A stretch of 25,521 bases of DNA from DAOSWM01 sp035380045. GTDB lineage: Bacteria > Bacteroidota > Bacteroidia > Bacteroidales > Tenuifilaceae. The notes below the pieces were generated by a model. That model made no database searches and was not told the DNA's origin. It saw only the letters and a program-made list of their open reading frames with translations. The translations under genes and the position numbers were made by a program. The stretch is from positions 1 to 25,521 of the forward strand of contig DAOSWM010000046.1 in NCBI GenBank assembly GCA_035380045.1. Reading direction: 5' to 3'. This document shows positions 1 to 7,995 of this stretch, piece after piece (the stretch's first letter is position 1; every line of letters starts with the position of its first letter).

Positions 1-11
1 GGTCGCCGCCA
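1..11 (+). tRNA. Possible 3' end of a tRNA (partial, cut by window edge)
   Basis: The first 11 bases can be read as a 7-nt acceptor 3' strand (GGTCGCC), a discriminator G and an encoded CCA end. An intrinsic terminator starts 10 nt later. None of the three forward frames has a stop codon between base 1 and the terminator, so an upstream protein gene on this strand could not end here inside the window; a stable RNA gene fits better. The isotype cannot be told, and the 5' acceptor strand (expected GGCGACC) lies outside. This is an inference from 11 bases. Confidence 0.33.
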
Positions 12-20
12 TCCTTCAAA

Positions 21-50
21 CGCCCCGATACAACATCGGGGCGTTTTTGT
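21..50 (+). terminator. Intrinsic (rho-independent) terminator
   Basis: A perfect 9-bp GC-rich stem (CGCCCCGAT at 21-29 with ATCGGGGCG at 35-43) closes a 5-nt loop (ACAAC) and is followed directly by TTTTTGTT. It ends whatever transcript enters from the left, probably a tRNA, and insulates the porin gene that begins at 82. Confidence 0.9.
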
Positions 51-58
51 TATATTTA
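51..58 (+). promoter_or_regulatory. Candidate -7 promoter box of the porin gene
   Basis: TATATTTA differs by one base from the Bacteroidota -7 consensus TAnnTTTG and lies 24 nt before the GTG start at 82, which would give a leader of about 17 nt. No convincing -33 box is visible because the terminator occupies that place. The same octamer precedes idi and (on the other strand) gatE. Confidence 0.3.
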
Positions 59-81
59 CATCGAATTTATTTCGTAATTAC

Positions 82-2232
82 GTGAATTGTTTTGTAAAAC
101 TACTTGTATATTCGTTTTTATTCCTGATAGTTGCATTCGATGCATGTGCTAATTTAGGTAGTAGTGTATTGGATTTTATAGGCGAATATTCTTATATAAT
201 TACGTTAGAAAAATCAACCGATTCAGGTATAGACTCAATTAGAATATTAAATAATAATAATTTTTTTCCAAATATTTGCAATAATTATCCAACAGCTAAT
301 GATATTCGTAGTTCACTTTTCAAAGAAGTAAGTATAGATTTTACTGATGCAAAAAACAGAAGTAACATAATTAAAAATAGAAATGTTCTTCATGTTTTTT
401 CTTTTAAACCAAATCAACGCATATATTCATGGAAGTATGACGAGGAGTATATGTCTACTGTTGAATGTAATACTGATACTTCTCTTTGGCTGAACCATTT
501 ATTTTACCCTCAGCAGAAGATTCTTGAGACTTATACTTTTTTAGGTAATTTAGGTAGCCCCGTTAAATACGATCATTTCTTTTCGAATCAATTGTTTGAG
601 CCTTTTCTTTTTAATAATTATAATAGTTTGTATGCAATAAAAGGTTTATCTCAAACTCATTATAATATTAAAAAGCCATTTACTGTACTTGAATACTCAA
701 CAGCTGGTAAAAGAAAGGTTGCGGAGCAGGTGTTGAAAGCAATTCATACTCAAAATGTTAATCAATATTTAAATTTTGGGGTTATTTATAATTTCTATGG
801 AACGAAAGGTATATATAGTCATCAAGAGACAAAGAATAACTCATACTCTGTTTTTTCTAGTTATGTAAAAGGAAATTTTTCTTTGCAAGGGACTTTTTCG
901 AATAATATTTTTAAAAATGAGGAGAATGGAGGAATAGTTGCTGATTCTTTATTGTTAGATGAAGATATTGAGCCCCAAGTCTTACCCTTTAATTTATCAG
1001 ATGTATCGGGTACCAGAAGCGAGTATAGAGAAAGGCATATAAGCACTCTTGCTTCATATACCCTTGTTAATATTGAGAATAAGGAGTTAGAGTATGAGGG
1101 GATTAAGAAATCATATTCCCCTTTACTAACAATGAAAATGATTGTGAATGGGATTCGATATACAAGAACTTTTATTGATTTAAAGCCTGACACCCTGTTT
1201 TATGATAATCTATTTATAAATCCTAGCAAGACTTATGATTCAGTTTACTGTTCAACCTGGGATGCTGGAATTGTACTTGAACTAGAGCAACTAAAGAGTT
1301 ATCCTGGTTTACCTGGATTCAGGGTTTGGGTTAATAGCCAACATTTAAGTGCATACTCCTATAAACCTGGAGACTTTGTTTATAGTAAAGAAAAAACAAT
1401 ATTAACTACTAACCATATTGGAATTGCTGCTTATAGCAGTTCTAACTACTTCTCATACAAAGGTGCTGCAAGGTTTTTTATTGATGGATATAAATCTGAT
1501 GACAAGGATTTACGCGCAGAAGTATCAATTTCGCCATGGAGAAAAGAGGGCTTGCCGATTTTATCGGCAAAAATTTATTTTCAAGACATAACGCCCGATA
1601 TTTTCTTACAAAACTATTTCTCAAATCATTACTACTGGAATAATAGTTTCAAGAAAGAGAAGTGGTTCTGGATTAATGGCTCATTAAAATCGGATTTATG
1701 GAGAACCGAAATAGGGTACAATTTGATGCACGTAAAGAATTATATATACTTCGATACAACAGCCTTACCAAATCAAGCGGCAAATCTTGATGTTGTTTCG
1801 TTATACGCCCAGAATACGTTAAAATTTTGGAGATTAAACTTTGTGAATAGAATTGTTTGGCAGTCAAGTTCAAATAGAGAGGCAGTTAGTTTACCAAAAA
1901 TTATTTTCTTTACATCACTTTTCTATGAGGGTGAATTGGTAAAAAATGCCTTACGTGCTCAAATAGGCTTGAGTGCATACTATAGAACCCTATTCTATGC
2001 GGATGCCTATAATGTTGCAACTGGGCAGTTCTACAACCAAAGAGAAAAAGAACTAGGGAACTACCCAATGGTTGACCTCTACGCTAATTTGAAGTGGAAA
2101 AGGGCTATACTATACTTTAAATACGAGCATGTAAATCAACGATACCCTCACAGTGAATACTTTAGCGCACTACACTATCCGATTAACCCTAGAATCTTCA
2201 AATTTGGCGTTTCGTGGATTTTTTATGATTAA
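82..2232 (+). CDS. Putative outer-membrane porin (Porin_10-like)
   Basis: A 716-residue exported protein that I assign to the Bacteroidota 'putative porin' family (Porin_10). Residues 1-24 form a signal peptide with Lys6 followed by a hydrophobic stretch and a likely cut near ACA-N. The family pattern is visible in order: a TFLGNLGSP-type segment near residue 152, then the conserved block YGTKGIYSHQ... YSVFSSYVKGNFS... NEENGGI around 237-285, and a C-terminus that ends in an aromatic strand (FGVSWIFYD), as expected for BAM recognition. The body is rich in alternating aromatic residues, as in beta-barrels. GTG at 82 is the only plausible start: the frame is open upstream to the window edge but holds no other start codon, and the signal peptide follows at once. 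Substrate unknown. The gene is strikingly AT-rich (10 G/C in bases 241-300, against 36 G/C in bases 5101-5160 within gatD). Family assignment is from memory of the pattern, not from a search. Confidence 0.8.
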   Translation: MNCFVKLLVYSFLFLIVAFDACANLGSSVLDFIGEYSYIITLEKSTDSGIDSIRILNNNNFFPNICNNYPTANDIRSSLFKEVSIDFTDAKNRSNIIKNRNVLHVFSFKPNQRIYSWKYDEEYMSTVECNTDTSLWLNHLFYPQQKILETYTFLGNLGSPVKYDHFFSNQLFEPFLFNNYNSLYAIKGLSQTHYNIKKPFTVLEYSTAGKRKVAEQVLKAIHTQNVNQYLNFGVIYNFYGTKGIYSHQETKNNSYSVFSSYVKGNFSLQGTFSNNIFKNEENGGIVADSLLLDEDIEPQVLPFNLSDVSGTRSEYRERHISTLASYTLVNIENKELEYEGIKKSYSPLLTMKMIVNGIRYTRTFIDLKPDTLFYDNLFINPSKTYDSVYCSTWDAGIVLELEQLKSYPGLPGFRVWVNSQHLSAYSYKPGDFVYSKEKTILTTNHIGIAAYSSSNYFSYKGAARFFIDGYKSDDKDLRAEVSISPWRKEGLPILSAKIYFQDITPDIFLQNYFSNHYYWNNSFKKEKWFWINGSLKSDLWRTEIGYNLMHVKNYIYFDTTALPNQAANLDVVSLYAQNTLKFWRLNFVNRIVWQSSSNREAVSLPKIIFFTSLFYEGELVKNALRAQIGLSAYYRTLFYADAYNVATGQFYNQREKELGNYPMVDLYANLKWKRAILYFKYEHVNQRYPHSEYFSALHYPINPRIFKFGVSWIFYD

Positions 2233-2243
2233 TCGTCAAATAA

Positions 2244-2277
2244 ATTGATGAGTTAACCATAAAAAGCACTACTTTTG
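2244..2277 (+). promoter_or_regulatory. Candidate promoter of the mltF-like gene
   Basis: TACTTTTG at 2270-2277 matches the Bacteroidota -7 box TAnnTTTG exactly. ATTG at 2244-2247 can serve as the -33 box with a 22-nt spacer, slightly long. The box lies 34 nt before the ATG at 2312, so the gene can be transcribed independently of the porin gene; no terminator is visible between the two. Confidence 0.5.
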
Positions 2278-2311
2278 TCACCCGAAAAAAGTAGGAACGA
2301 AATACTTATTT

Positions 2312-3712
2312 ATGAAGATTAAGTGGATAGTAATCATTGGACTTGCATTACTTTTTAGTTGTGATTTTGATAGAAACTCAACCAGAAGTAAGGGAGACGA
2401 TGGAAGCCGAGACTTAGAGCAGATTATTGCTGATGGTGTTCTTACTGCTGTAACCGAGTTCAACTCAACAAACTACTTTATATACAAAGGTGAGCCTATG
2501 GGATATCAGTTTGATATGCTTCAGGCATTTGCTGAGCACCTTGGAGTTAGGCTTGAGATAATTGCTGAGAATAACCTAGAAGAGGCGTTTAAGATGTTAG
2601 AGGAAGGCGAAGTAGATGTGTTTGCGAATAATCTGACTGTTACTGGCACTCGAAGTAAAAAATTTAGTTTTACCATTCCACACTCGCAAACACGTCAAGT
2701 GTTGGTTCAGCGAAAAAAAGTAGCGGAAGAGACAGGTGTGGAGGTTATTAGAAATCCAATCGATTTATCAAACCGTATTGTATACGTACAAAAAGGATCT
2801 GCTTCTGCCAACCGGTTAAGGAACCTTTCGGATGAGATTGGCACACCCATTGTGATAGTTGAAATGAGTAAATACGAAGCAGATGAGTTGATAGAATTAG
2901 TAGCTAACTCTGAGATTGACTATACAGTTTGTGATGAGGATGTTGCAAAGGTTAATGCGAATTATTTTGAGAATATTGACATTGAAACTCCAGTAAGTTT
3001 TGAACAGAACCTGGCTTGGGCTGTGGGGAAAGATTCTCCAATGCTTCTTAATGAACTAAATGAATGGTTAGAAGGATTTGCTAAAACAGCAGAATACCGA
3101 ATTATTCGAACAAAATACTTTGAGAACTCAATTTGGGCAAAAAGAATAATTAATGAGTTGACTGCCATTAGGAATGGGAAAATTTCGAAATTTGATGATG
3201 GCTTTAAAAATGCCAGCAATAAGATTGATTGGGACTGGAGGCTATTTGCTTCCATGGTATATCAGGAGAGCCGTTTTAAACATAATGTAAAATCCAATAA
3301 GGGTGCATACGGTTTAATGCAGTTTATGCCTTCAACAGCCAAGTACTTTGGAGTAAAACATAAAACAGACCCCGATACTCAAATTGAAGCTGGAGCAAAG
3401 TATCTACGTTGGCTCGATAATCGTTTTATTGATAGCATTCCCGATCCAGAAGAAAGAATAAAATTTATTCTAGCATCGTATAATGCTGGTTTAGGTCATG
3501 TGATCGATGCAAGGAATCTTGCACGAAAGTATGGGAAAAACCCAAACGTGTGGGAAAATAATGTGGACTACTTTATTCTGAATAAATCGAACCCAGAGTT
3601 TTATAAGGATGATGTGGTGAAGCATGGATACTGTAGGGGAGAGGAAACCTACAACTACGTTACCCAGATAATTAGTCGTTATAAGCACTATCGCAACATT
3701 ATTCCAAATTAG
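2312..3712 (+). CDS. mltF: MltF-like membrane-bound lytic murein transglycosylase (lipoprotein)
   Basis: Cleaves peptidoglycan glycan strands with formation of 1,6-anhydro-muramic ends, acting from a membrane anchor in the periplasm. Residues 1-17 are a lipoprotein signal with lipobox LLFSC (Cys17 lipidated). Residues about 35-270 form a family 3 solute-binding-like domain (start VLTAVTEFNST, later GYQFDMLQAFAEHLG), and residues about 300-440 form the SLT catalytic domain: FASMVYQESRF with catalytic Glu319, then GAYGLMQFMPSTA and the ASYNAGLGHV motif. This two-domain order and the 466-residue length are typical of MltF. The gene ends 12 bp from the convergent Nudix gene. Asp18 follows the lipid Cys; in enterobacteria that favours inner-membrane retention, but this rule is not established for Bacteroidota, so the membrane is uncertain. 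Confidence 0.92.
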   Translation: MKIKWIVIIGLALLFSCDFDRNSTRSKGDDGSRDLEQIIADGVLTAVTEFNSTNYFIYKGEPMGYQFDMLQAFAEHLGVRLEIIAENNLEEAFKMLEEGEVDVFANNLTVTGTRSKKFSFTIPHSQTRQVLVQRKKVAEETGVEVIRNPIDLSNRIVYVQKGSASANRLRNLSDEIGTPIVIVEMSKYEADELIELVANSEIDYTVCDEDVAKVNANYFENIDIETPVSFEQNLAWAVGKDSPMLLNELNEWLEGFAKTAEYRIIRTKYFENSIWAKRIINELTAIRNGKISKFDDGFKNASNKIDWDWRLFASMVYQESRFKHNVKSNKGAYGLMQFMPSTAKYFGVKHKTDPDTQIEAGAKYLRWLDNRFIDSIPDPEERIKFILASYNAGLGHVIDARNLARKYGKNPNVWENNVDYFILNKSNPEFYKDDVVKHGYCRGEETYNYVTQIISRYKHYRNIIPN

Positions 3713-3724
3713 GAATATTACCAG

Positions 3725-4351
3725 CTAGAAGAGTTCAGAGAACTCTGATATAATCATTGCAGTAATCCCCCATATTTGTTCTCCGGAAATGGAATAATAA
3801 GGAGCAGATATGGGGGTTTGGTTTATACACATGGTTTTTACCGATTTGTTCTCAATTTTATTGAACTCTTCAATTGCCACTTCAATGGTATATTCAACTT
3901 CTTGCACGTTAAGGTGTAAAGCAGGCAAACTTTCAATATATCCTACATAGGGCGTTACCATTAGGTTGCTTACAGGAACAAATAGCGGAGTAAGTTTTCC
4001 TATTAATACAATTTGTTCACTGCTAATCCCAATTTCTTCCTGCGTTTCACGCAGGGCTGTGTAGGATAAATCGGAGTCGCCTTCCTCATATTTCCCTCCG
4101 GGGAAGCTAACCTGCCCGCTATGTGCTCCGTTATATACAGTTCGTTTAATTAGAATTGTGGAAGTTTTACTATTTGAGTTAGGGAACAAGCAAATGAGAA
4201 CCGCACTATCACGCGTTGAACTGTTGGGTGTTCGGGAAAGGAGCAAACCGGAGGGAAGAGAAGGCGACATACGATTTTGTGCTGAACTTCCTGGAAGTTC
4301 ATGTGCAATGTTTTCTTTGACTCTTCCAACGGTTGCCCAAAACTCACTCAT
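3725..4351 (-). CDS. Nudix hydrolase, CoA pyrophosphatase type (NudL/YeaB-like)
   Basis: A 208-residue cytoplasmic Nudix enzyme, expected to split CoA or its derivatives into phosphopantetheine and 3',5'-ADP. The Nudix box is complete at residues 85-109 (GGKYEEGDSD...TALRETQEEIGI, with Arg101, Glu102, Glu105 and Glu106), including the one-residue-longer spacing usual in this subfamily. Just before it stands the CoA-specific signature: LIKR at 67-70 and HSGQVSFPGG at 77-86. It is the third gene of a minus-strand unit: its ATG lies 17 bp after the gatD stop codon, so co-transcription with gatE-gatD is likely. A functional link to tRNA amidation is not obvious. The subfamily call is good; activity on CoA specifically is inferred from the signature. 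Confidence 0.87.
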   Translation of the reverse strand: MSEFWATVGRVKENIAHELPGSSAQNRMSPSLPSGLLLSRTPNSSTRDSAVLICLFPNSNSKTSTILIKRTVYNGAHSGQVSFPGGKYEEGDSDLSYTALRETQEEIGISSEQIVLIGKLTPLFVPVSNLMVTPYVGYIESLPALHLNVQEVEYTIEVAIEEFNKIENKSVKTMCINQTPISAPYYSISGEQIWGITAMIISEFSELF

Positions 4352-4368
4352 TGAGTTGGTTCCAATTT

Positions 4369-5754
4369 CTACTTTCTGAATTTTCGGATAAATTCTTCAA
4401 CCTCGGGAACGCCACCCTGATAAATTAAGTAACCATTGTAGGGTTCCTTTGGGGTTATTTCTCCATTTATTGGAGTAAGCATAAGCTTACGAACTTCTGC
4501 GGGTTTCGTAGTTTGTCCGAGTGCCCAACCCAGCTTAATGTAAGCGGTTTCGGGGAGCATATTTTCCAAGGGAACAACACCTTTTGCCATCAGGTCGCGT
4601 CCGGTGTCGTAAACAAACATGTGAACGTAGCCCCAAAGGGTTTGCACTGTCATATATATGTGAACTCCCTTTTGGGTTGCCCGTTCGATGGCCGGGTAAA
4701 GGGGTTTATTCACATGCCCAAGTCCGGTTCCTGCAATAATAATCCCTTTGTAGCCCTTATCAACCAGCATGTCGATGATATCGGGCTGCATATTTGGGTA
4801 GTAGTAAACAATGGTTACCTTTTCTTCAAAGTAGGGAAGGATTTTCACCTTCTTGTCCTTTCTCCGGTGATTATACTCTTCCTTAAGTGGAGTAACACCT
4901 TTGGAACGGCTTACGGTTGCTATGGGTGTATCGCCAATGGTGCGGAAAGTGCTTCGGTACGATGAATGCATTTTACGAACCCGAGTACCACGATGGAGGA
5001 ATCCGTACTCATCGGAAGTAGGGCCGAACATACAAACCATCACCTCGGCTATGTCGGAGTGTCCTGCAGTGTAGCTAGCATGCATAAGGTTTAGGGCTGC
5101 ATCGCTGCTGGGCCTGTCGGAACTTCGCTGCGAGCCAACCAGAACGATTGGTACGGGTGAATTTTGTACCATGAATGTTAGCGCAGCTGCAGTGTGGCTT
5201 AACGTATCGGTACCGTGCCCAATAATAATTCCATCAATGCCATTCTCAATTTCCTTTCCAATTGCAATTGCAAGTGCTTTATACTGTTCGGGACCCATAT
5301 TCTCGCTGAACACAGCGAAAAGTTTTTCGGTTGTTAGGTTGCATATGTCGGCTAGCTCGGGAACGGCACCGTAAAGCTCGCCAGGAGAAAACGCCGGAAT
5401 TACGGCACCGGTTCGGTAGTCGAGGCGCGAAGCGATGGTACCTCCAGTTCCAAAGAGTTTAACGTTAGGAAGGTTCGGAGTGTAGGGGAACTCCTTTTCA
5501 GGAATTTTGTAGGTTGCTTTAAAGTATCCCGTTTCCTTCATGGAGTTTATGGTGAAAATATCGATACCAATATTGTATCCTGTATCAATTTTTAGCACAA
5601 TGTGCTTATCGTCGTCGTTTTCGGCCCGGGGAAGAATGGTCCCTTTAAACTCTCCGCGGGTGGTATCAATTACCGCTTTCCCCCATACACGAACGTTATA
5701 CTTTTTAAGTACTTCGAGTGCACGACCCTTATATCCTTGAAAAATATCTTCCAT
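4369..5754 (-). CDS. gatD: Archaeal-type Glu-tRNA(Gln) amidotransferase subunit D (glutaminase)
   Basis: The asparaginase-like subunit of GatDE: it releases ammonia, normally from glutamine, for GatE to amidate Glu-tRNA(Gln). Residues 1 to about 90 form the N-terminal beta-rich domain that separates GatD from free L-asparaginases (YKGRALEVLKKYNVRVWGKA and after). The amidohydrolase domain follows: FGTGGTIAS with Thr106, GHGTDT with Thr182 and Asp183, and the GatD-typical DEYGFLHRGTRVRKMH with Lys261. These correspond to the Thr/Thr/Asp/Lys set of type II asparaginases (Thr12, Thr89, Asp90, Lys162 in E. coli AnsB). At 461 residues it is of GatD length, clearly longer than asparaginases (about 330-350). 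It lies 20 bp downstream of gatE, which makes the assignment much firmer than sequence alone. No broken motif seen. Confidence 0.93.
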   Translation of the reverse strand: MEDIFQGYKGRALEVLKKYNVRVWGKAVIDTTRGEFKGTILPRAENDDDKHIVLKIDTGYNIGIDIFTINSMKETGYFKATYKIPEKEFPYTPNLPNVKLFGTGGTIASRLDYRTGAVIPAFSPGELYGAVPELADICNLTTEKLFAVFSENMGPEQYKALAIAIGKEIENGIDGIIIGHGTDTLSHTAAALTFMVQNSPVPIVLVGSQRSSDRPSSDAALNLMHASYTAGHSDIAEVMVCMFGPTSDEYGFLHRGTRVRKMHSSYRSTFRTIGDTPIATVSRSKGVTPLKEEYNHRRKDKKVKILPYFEEKVTIVYYYPNMQPDIIDMLVDKGYKGIIIAGTGLGHVNKPLYPAIERATQKGVHIYMTVQTLWGYVHMFVYDTGRDLMAKGVVPLENMLPETAYIKLGWALGQTTKPAEVRKLMLTPINGEITPKEPYNGYLIYQGGVPEVEEFIRKFRK

Positions 5755-5774
5755 TTTATTTCTTTGGTTTTCAG

Positions 5775-7799
5775 TTACGCATTAGTTAGTTTACTCTCAA
5801 TGGATTTGCGAAGCTCACGAAGATTAATGTTTCCCAGTGCCTGCTTGTGAAGTTGCCCCATAACCCATTGAATAGTAATGGATTTTGTATTGTTTTTTGA
5901 AATCTTTATCTCCTTGAATTTCTCAATCAGGTAATCGATAGGTGCTACAAGTTCCTCCTTACTTCGGCGTTTGAAGTTAATGATGGTAAGAACGGAGTTA
6001 AAATCCATGTTTGGGTTCTGGTAAACGGCAGGAAGCATAGTTTTTGCTAGTGAGAGATCAATTTTTTCGTTAATTAAAAATTTAAATAGTTCAACTACGT
6101 GGTCGTAAGTGAAATCCTTATGACGGGGGAAGTATCCTTCAATACGTTTGAGGGTGTGCCCCAGAAAAGTACCAATGAATCGTCCGCTTATTCCTAAATC
6201 AACAATTTGCTCAATAACGGGCACCAAGTTTCTTTTTAGAAGGTATGTATACGTATCGTCGGGGATTTCCCATGTTTTCAGCTGCTCGTAACGTTCCGAA
6301 ACATCAGGAGGAATTTGCTGCCTTAGCTCATCAATGTAATTCTCAAAAAGTGGAATTGGAGGCGAGTCGGTGTCGGGGTACATGCGGTCGGCCCCGGGAA
6401 GTACCCGTTCGAAAATAGTTGTTCCGTCGGGGAACGATTTTCGGGTTTCGCGGGGAACACCCTCAAAGGCCATGCGGCAACGCTCCTCAACCGTTTCTAT
6501 GGCCGTGGGAATGTCCTCCTCTGAACCCCAGAGCAAAAGGATTGCGTCGGTTGGTTTTGTTCCCAAAAGTTTTGAGAACTTTTCAATGTCATTCTCGCTG
6601 AGAGGCGAGTCAAGGTCCTCGGAGCTGGTCATGTTGGGTTTCTCGATGCAGGCAATCACCTTTAGCCGGTCGCTAATCTCGTTGTTGAACGATTTCCCGG
6701 GCTGAGTGAAATGCGAGAGAATTCCCTGGAAATTGGTGAGGTTAATTGCAATGCACTTGTTCCCCTCGTTGAAGAAGTTTAGTATTTGCTGGTTCTCGAT
6801 TCCCAGCTCTTTAGGATTGAATTCCTTCCACGTGAGTTCCCACTTACCTGGATCGGGGTAACGCTCCAGCAGAATTTTACGAATATTTAAAAGAGCCCAC
6901 TGGCGGAAAGCTTCATTGTGCGAGAGTTCAGGAATCCATTTATTGTGGGCTACTCCCTTAATTTCAACTCTTGTTCCACCGGCACAGCTCACATTCACGT
7001 CCTCGCGGGCAGCTCCCATCCCGGTTCGAACCTTTCCTGAACTTCTATTAATGAATCGAATGTAGTCGGCAGCTTCACGCAACTCATCGGGGGTGAGGCA
7101 GTGTGGGTGAGTTACCGTTTCGATAAGGGGCATTCCTAGCCTGTCGGTTTTGTAAATTCGGTTGTGCCCAATATCGGAAATTTCACGGCACGAATCCTCC
7201 TCAATGCTAAGCTGGAGCAGACCAACCTTCTTATTCTTCAGCTGTATTTCGCCTTCAACCCCAAGAATTGCAGTACGTTGAAACCCTGTTGGAATACTTC
7301 CATCGAGATACTGCTTGCGGGTGATGTGAACTTCGCCCACAATGTTTAGCTTGCAAAGCAACGAAATTTGCAGTGCATATTCCAACGCTTCCCTGTTTAT
7401 TGGGAATGGTGGAGTATCATCGATTTCGTAGGTACAAGTTGTTTTGTTGTGGATTCGGTAGAAAATATTCTTTTTGGTTTTGAACTCCATCAGCGCAGTG
7501 CCATCGTACTCGCCCATTTCGCTTAGCGTAGGTCGCATGTGACGGATAACCTCGGCGTGGTAGTCGTTGTTATCATGAAAAATGCCAGCAGGGCAGTGGC
7601 AGAATAGCTTTTGTTTTGTTTTAAGCTGCTGATGAACCTCCAGCCCCGACATGAAACCAATCCGTTTATAGTCGGATTCCTTGGCTTTTTTTCGGGGAAC
7701 GTAACCAATGTCTTTCTGCGTTTGCTGGTAATTCTTCTTAGGATCTAAAGTAGTTGAAGACGATTTTTTTTTCATGCTAGTTAATAATTTGAGAGGCAA
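5775..7799 (-). CDS. gatE: Archaeal-type Glu-tRNA(Gln) amidotransferase subunit E
   Basis: The GatB-related subunit of GatDE: it activates the gamma-carboxylate of Glu-tRNA(Gln) with ATP and transfers ammonia from GatD to make Gln-tRNA(Gln). The GatB/E core starts at GLEVHQQL (residues 52-59), followed by KLFCHC (Cys67, Cys69) and the SIEEDSCR and GMPLIE segments. Around residues 330-480 lies an AspRS-like insert (start LGIENQQI, end PGADRMYPDTDSPPI), which GatE has and bacterial GatB lacks; the rest, to 674, is the helical YqeY-like tail. Length is normal for GatE and too long for GatB (about 480). About 45 Lys-rich residues precede the core. A second in-frame ATG at residue 9 (7775) is an equally plausible start; neither has a Shine-Dalgarno site. 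First gene of the gatE-gatD-Nudix unit. Confidence 0.94.
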   Translation of the reverse strand: MPLKLLTSMKKKSSSTTLDPKKNYQQTQKDIGYVPRKKAKESDYKRIGFMSGLEVHQQLKTKQKLFCHCPAGIFHDNNDYHAEVIRHMRPTLSEMGEYDGTALMEFKTKKNIFYRIHNKTTCTYEIDDTPPFPINREALEYALQISLLCKLNIVGEVHITRKQYLDGSIPTGFQRTAILGVEGEIQLKNKKVGLLQLSIEEDSCREISDIGHNRIYKTDRLGMPLIETVTHPHCLTPDELREAADYIRFINRSSGKVRTGMGAAREDVNVSCAGGTRVEIKGVAHNKWIPELSHNEAFRQWALLNIRKILLERYPDPGKWELTWKEFNPKELGIENQQILNFFNEGNKCIAINLTNFQGILSHFTQPGKSFNNEISDRLKVIACIEKPNMTSSEDLDSPLSENDIEKFSKLLGTKPTDAILLLWGSEEDIPTAIETVEERCRMAFEGVPRETRKSFPDGTTIFERVLPGADRMYPDTDSPPIPLFENYIDELRQQIPPDVSERYEQLKTWEIPDDTYTYLLKRNLVPVIEQIVDLGISGRFIGTFLGHTLKRIEGYFPRHKDFTYDHVVELFKFLINEKIDLSLAKTMLPAVYQNPNMDFNSVLTIINFKRRSKEELVAPIDYLIEKFKEIKISKNNTKSITIQWVMGQLHKQALGNINLRELRKSIESKLTNA

Positions 7800-7847
7800 T
7801 GTAATTGGGGGTAATTATTCTTTTTTTACTCCCTTTTTTTGCACCCC

Positions 7848-7878
7848 TAAATATAGATTTGTTTGCTGAGAATGCAAA
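7848..7878 (-). promoter_or_regulatory. Candidate promoter of the gatE-gatD-Nudix unit
   Basis: Read on the minus strand, TTTG (7878-7875) is followed after exactly 19 nt by TATATTTA (7855-7848), one base off the -7 consensus TAnnTTTG. The expected start of transcription, near 7841, gives a leader of about 42 nt to the first ATG or 66 nt to the second. It lies in the 196-bp divergent gap between gatE and the AddA-like gene. Confidence 0.5.
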
Positions 7879-7995
7879 GGGTTTTTGCTTTTTGTTTCCA
7901 GCTCTATAACGTTATAGATAGTTTTATTATGCGAATACGAAATCCATTTCGTTCAAATTAGTACCTTTATAAGTTGGATATTACTATTTCATCCC

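Noticed and set aside
3730..3746. Inverted repeat AGAGTTC-AGA-GAACTCT between mltF and the Nudix gene, as a terminator
   Set aside because: It lies inside the last codons of the Nudix gene, has only 7 bp of mixed composition and no T tract on either strand.
4369..5754. Reading the gene as a plain L-asparaginase
   Set aside because: It has an extra N-terminal domain of about 90 residues, the DEYGFLHRGTRVRKMH motif of GatD, and lies beside gatE.
4513..6705. Plus-strand open frames opposite gatD and gatE
   Set aside because: Composition is Cys/Pro/Ser-rich and low in structure; the opposite strand encodes strongly conserved enzymes over the same bases.
5775..7799. Reading the gene as bacterial gatB
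   Set aside because: It is some 190 residues too long, contains the AspRS-like insert, and its partner is GatD rather than GatA/GatC.
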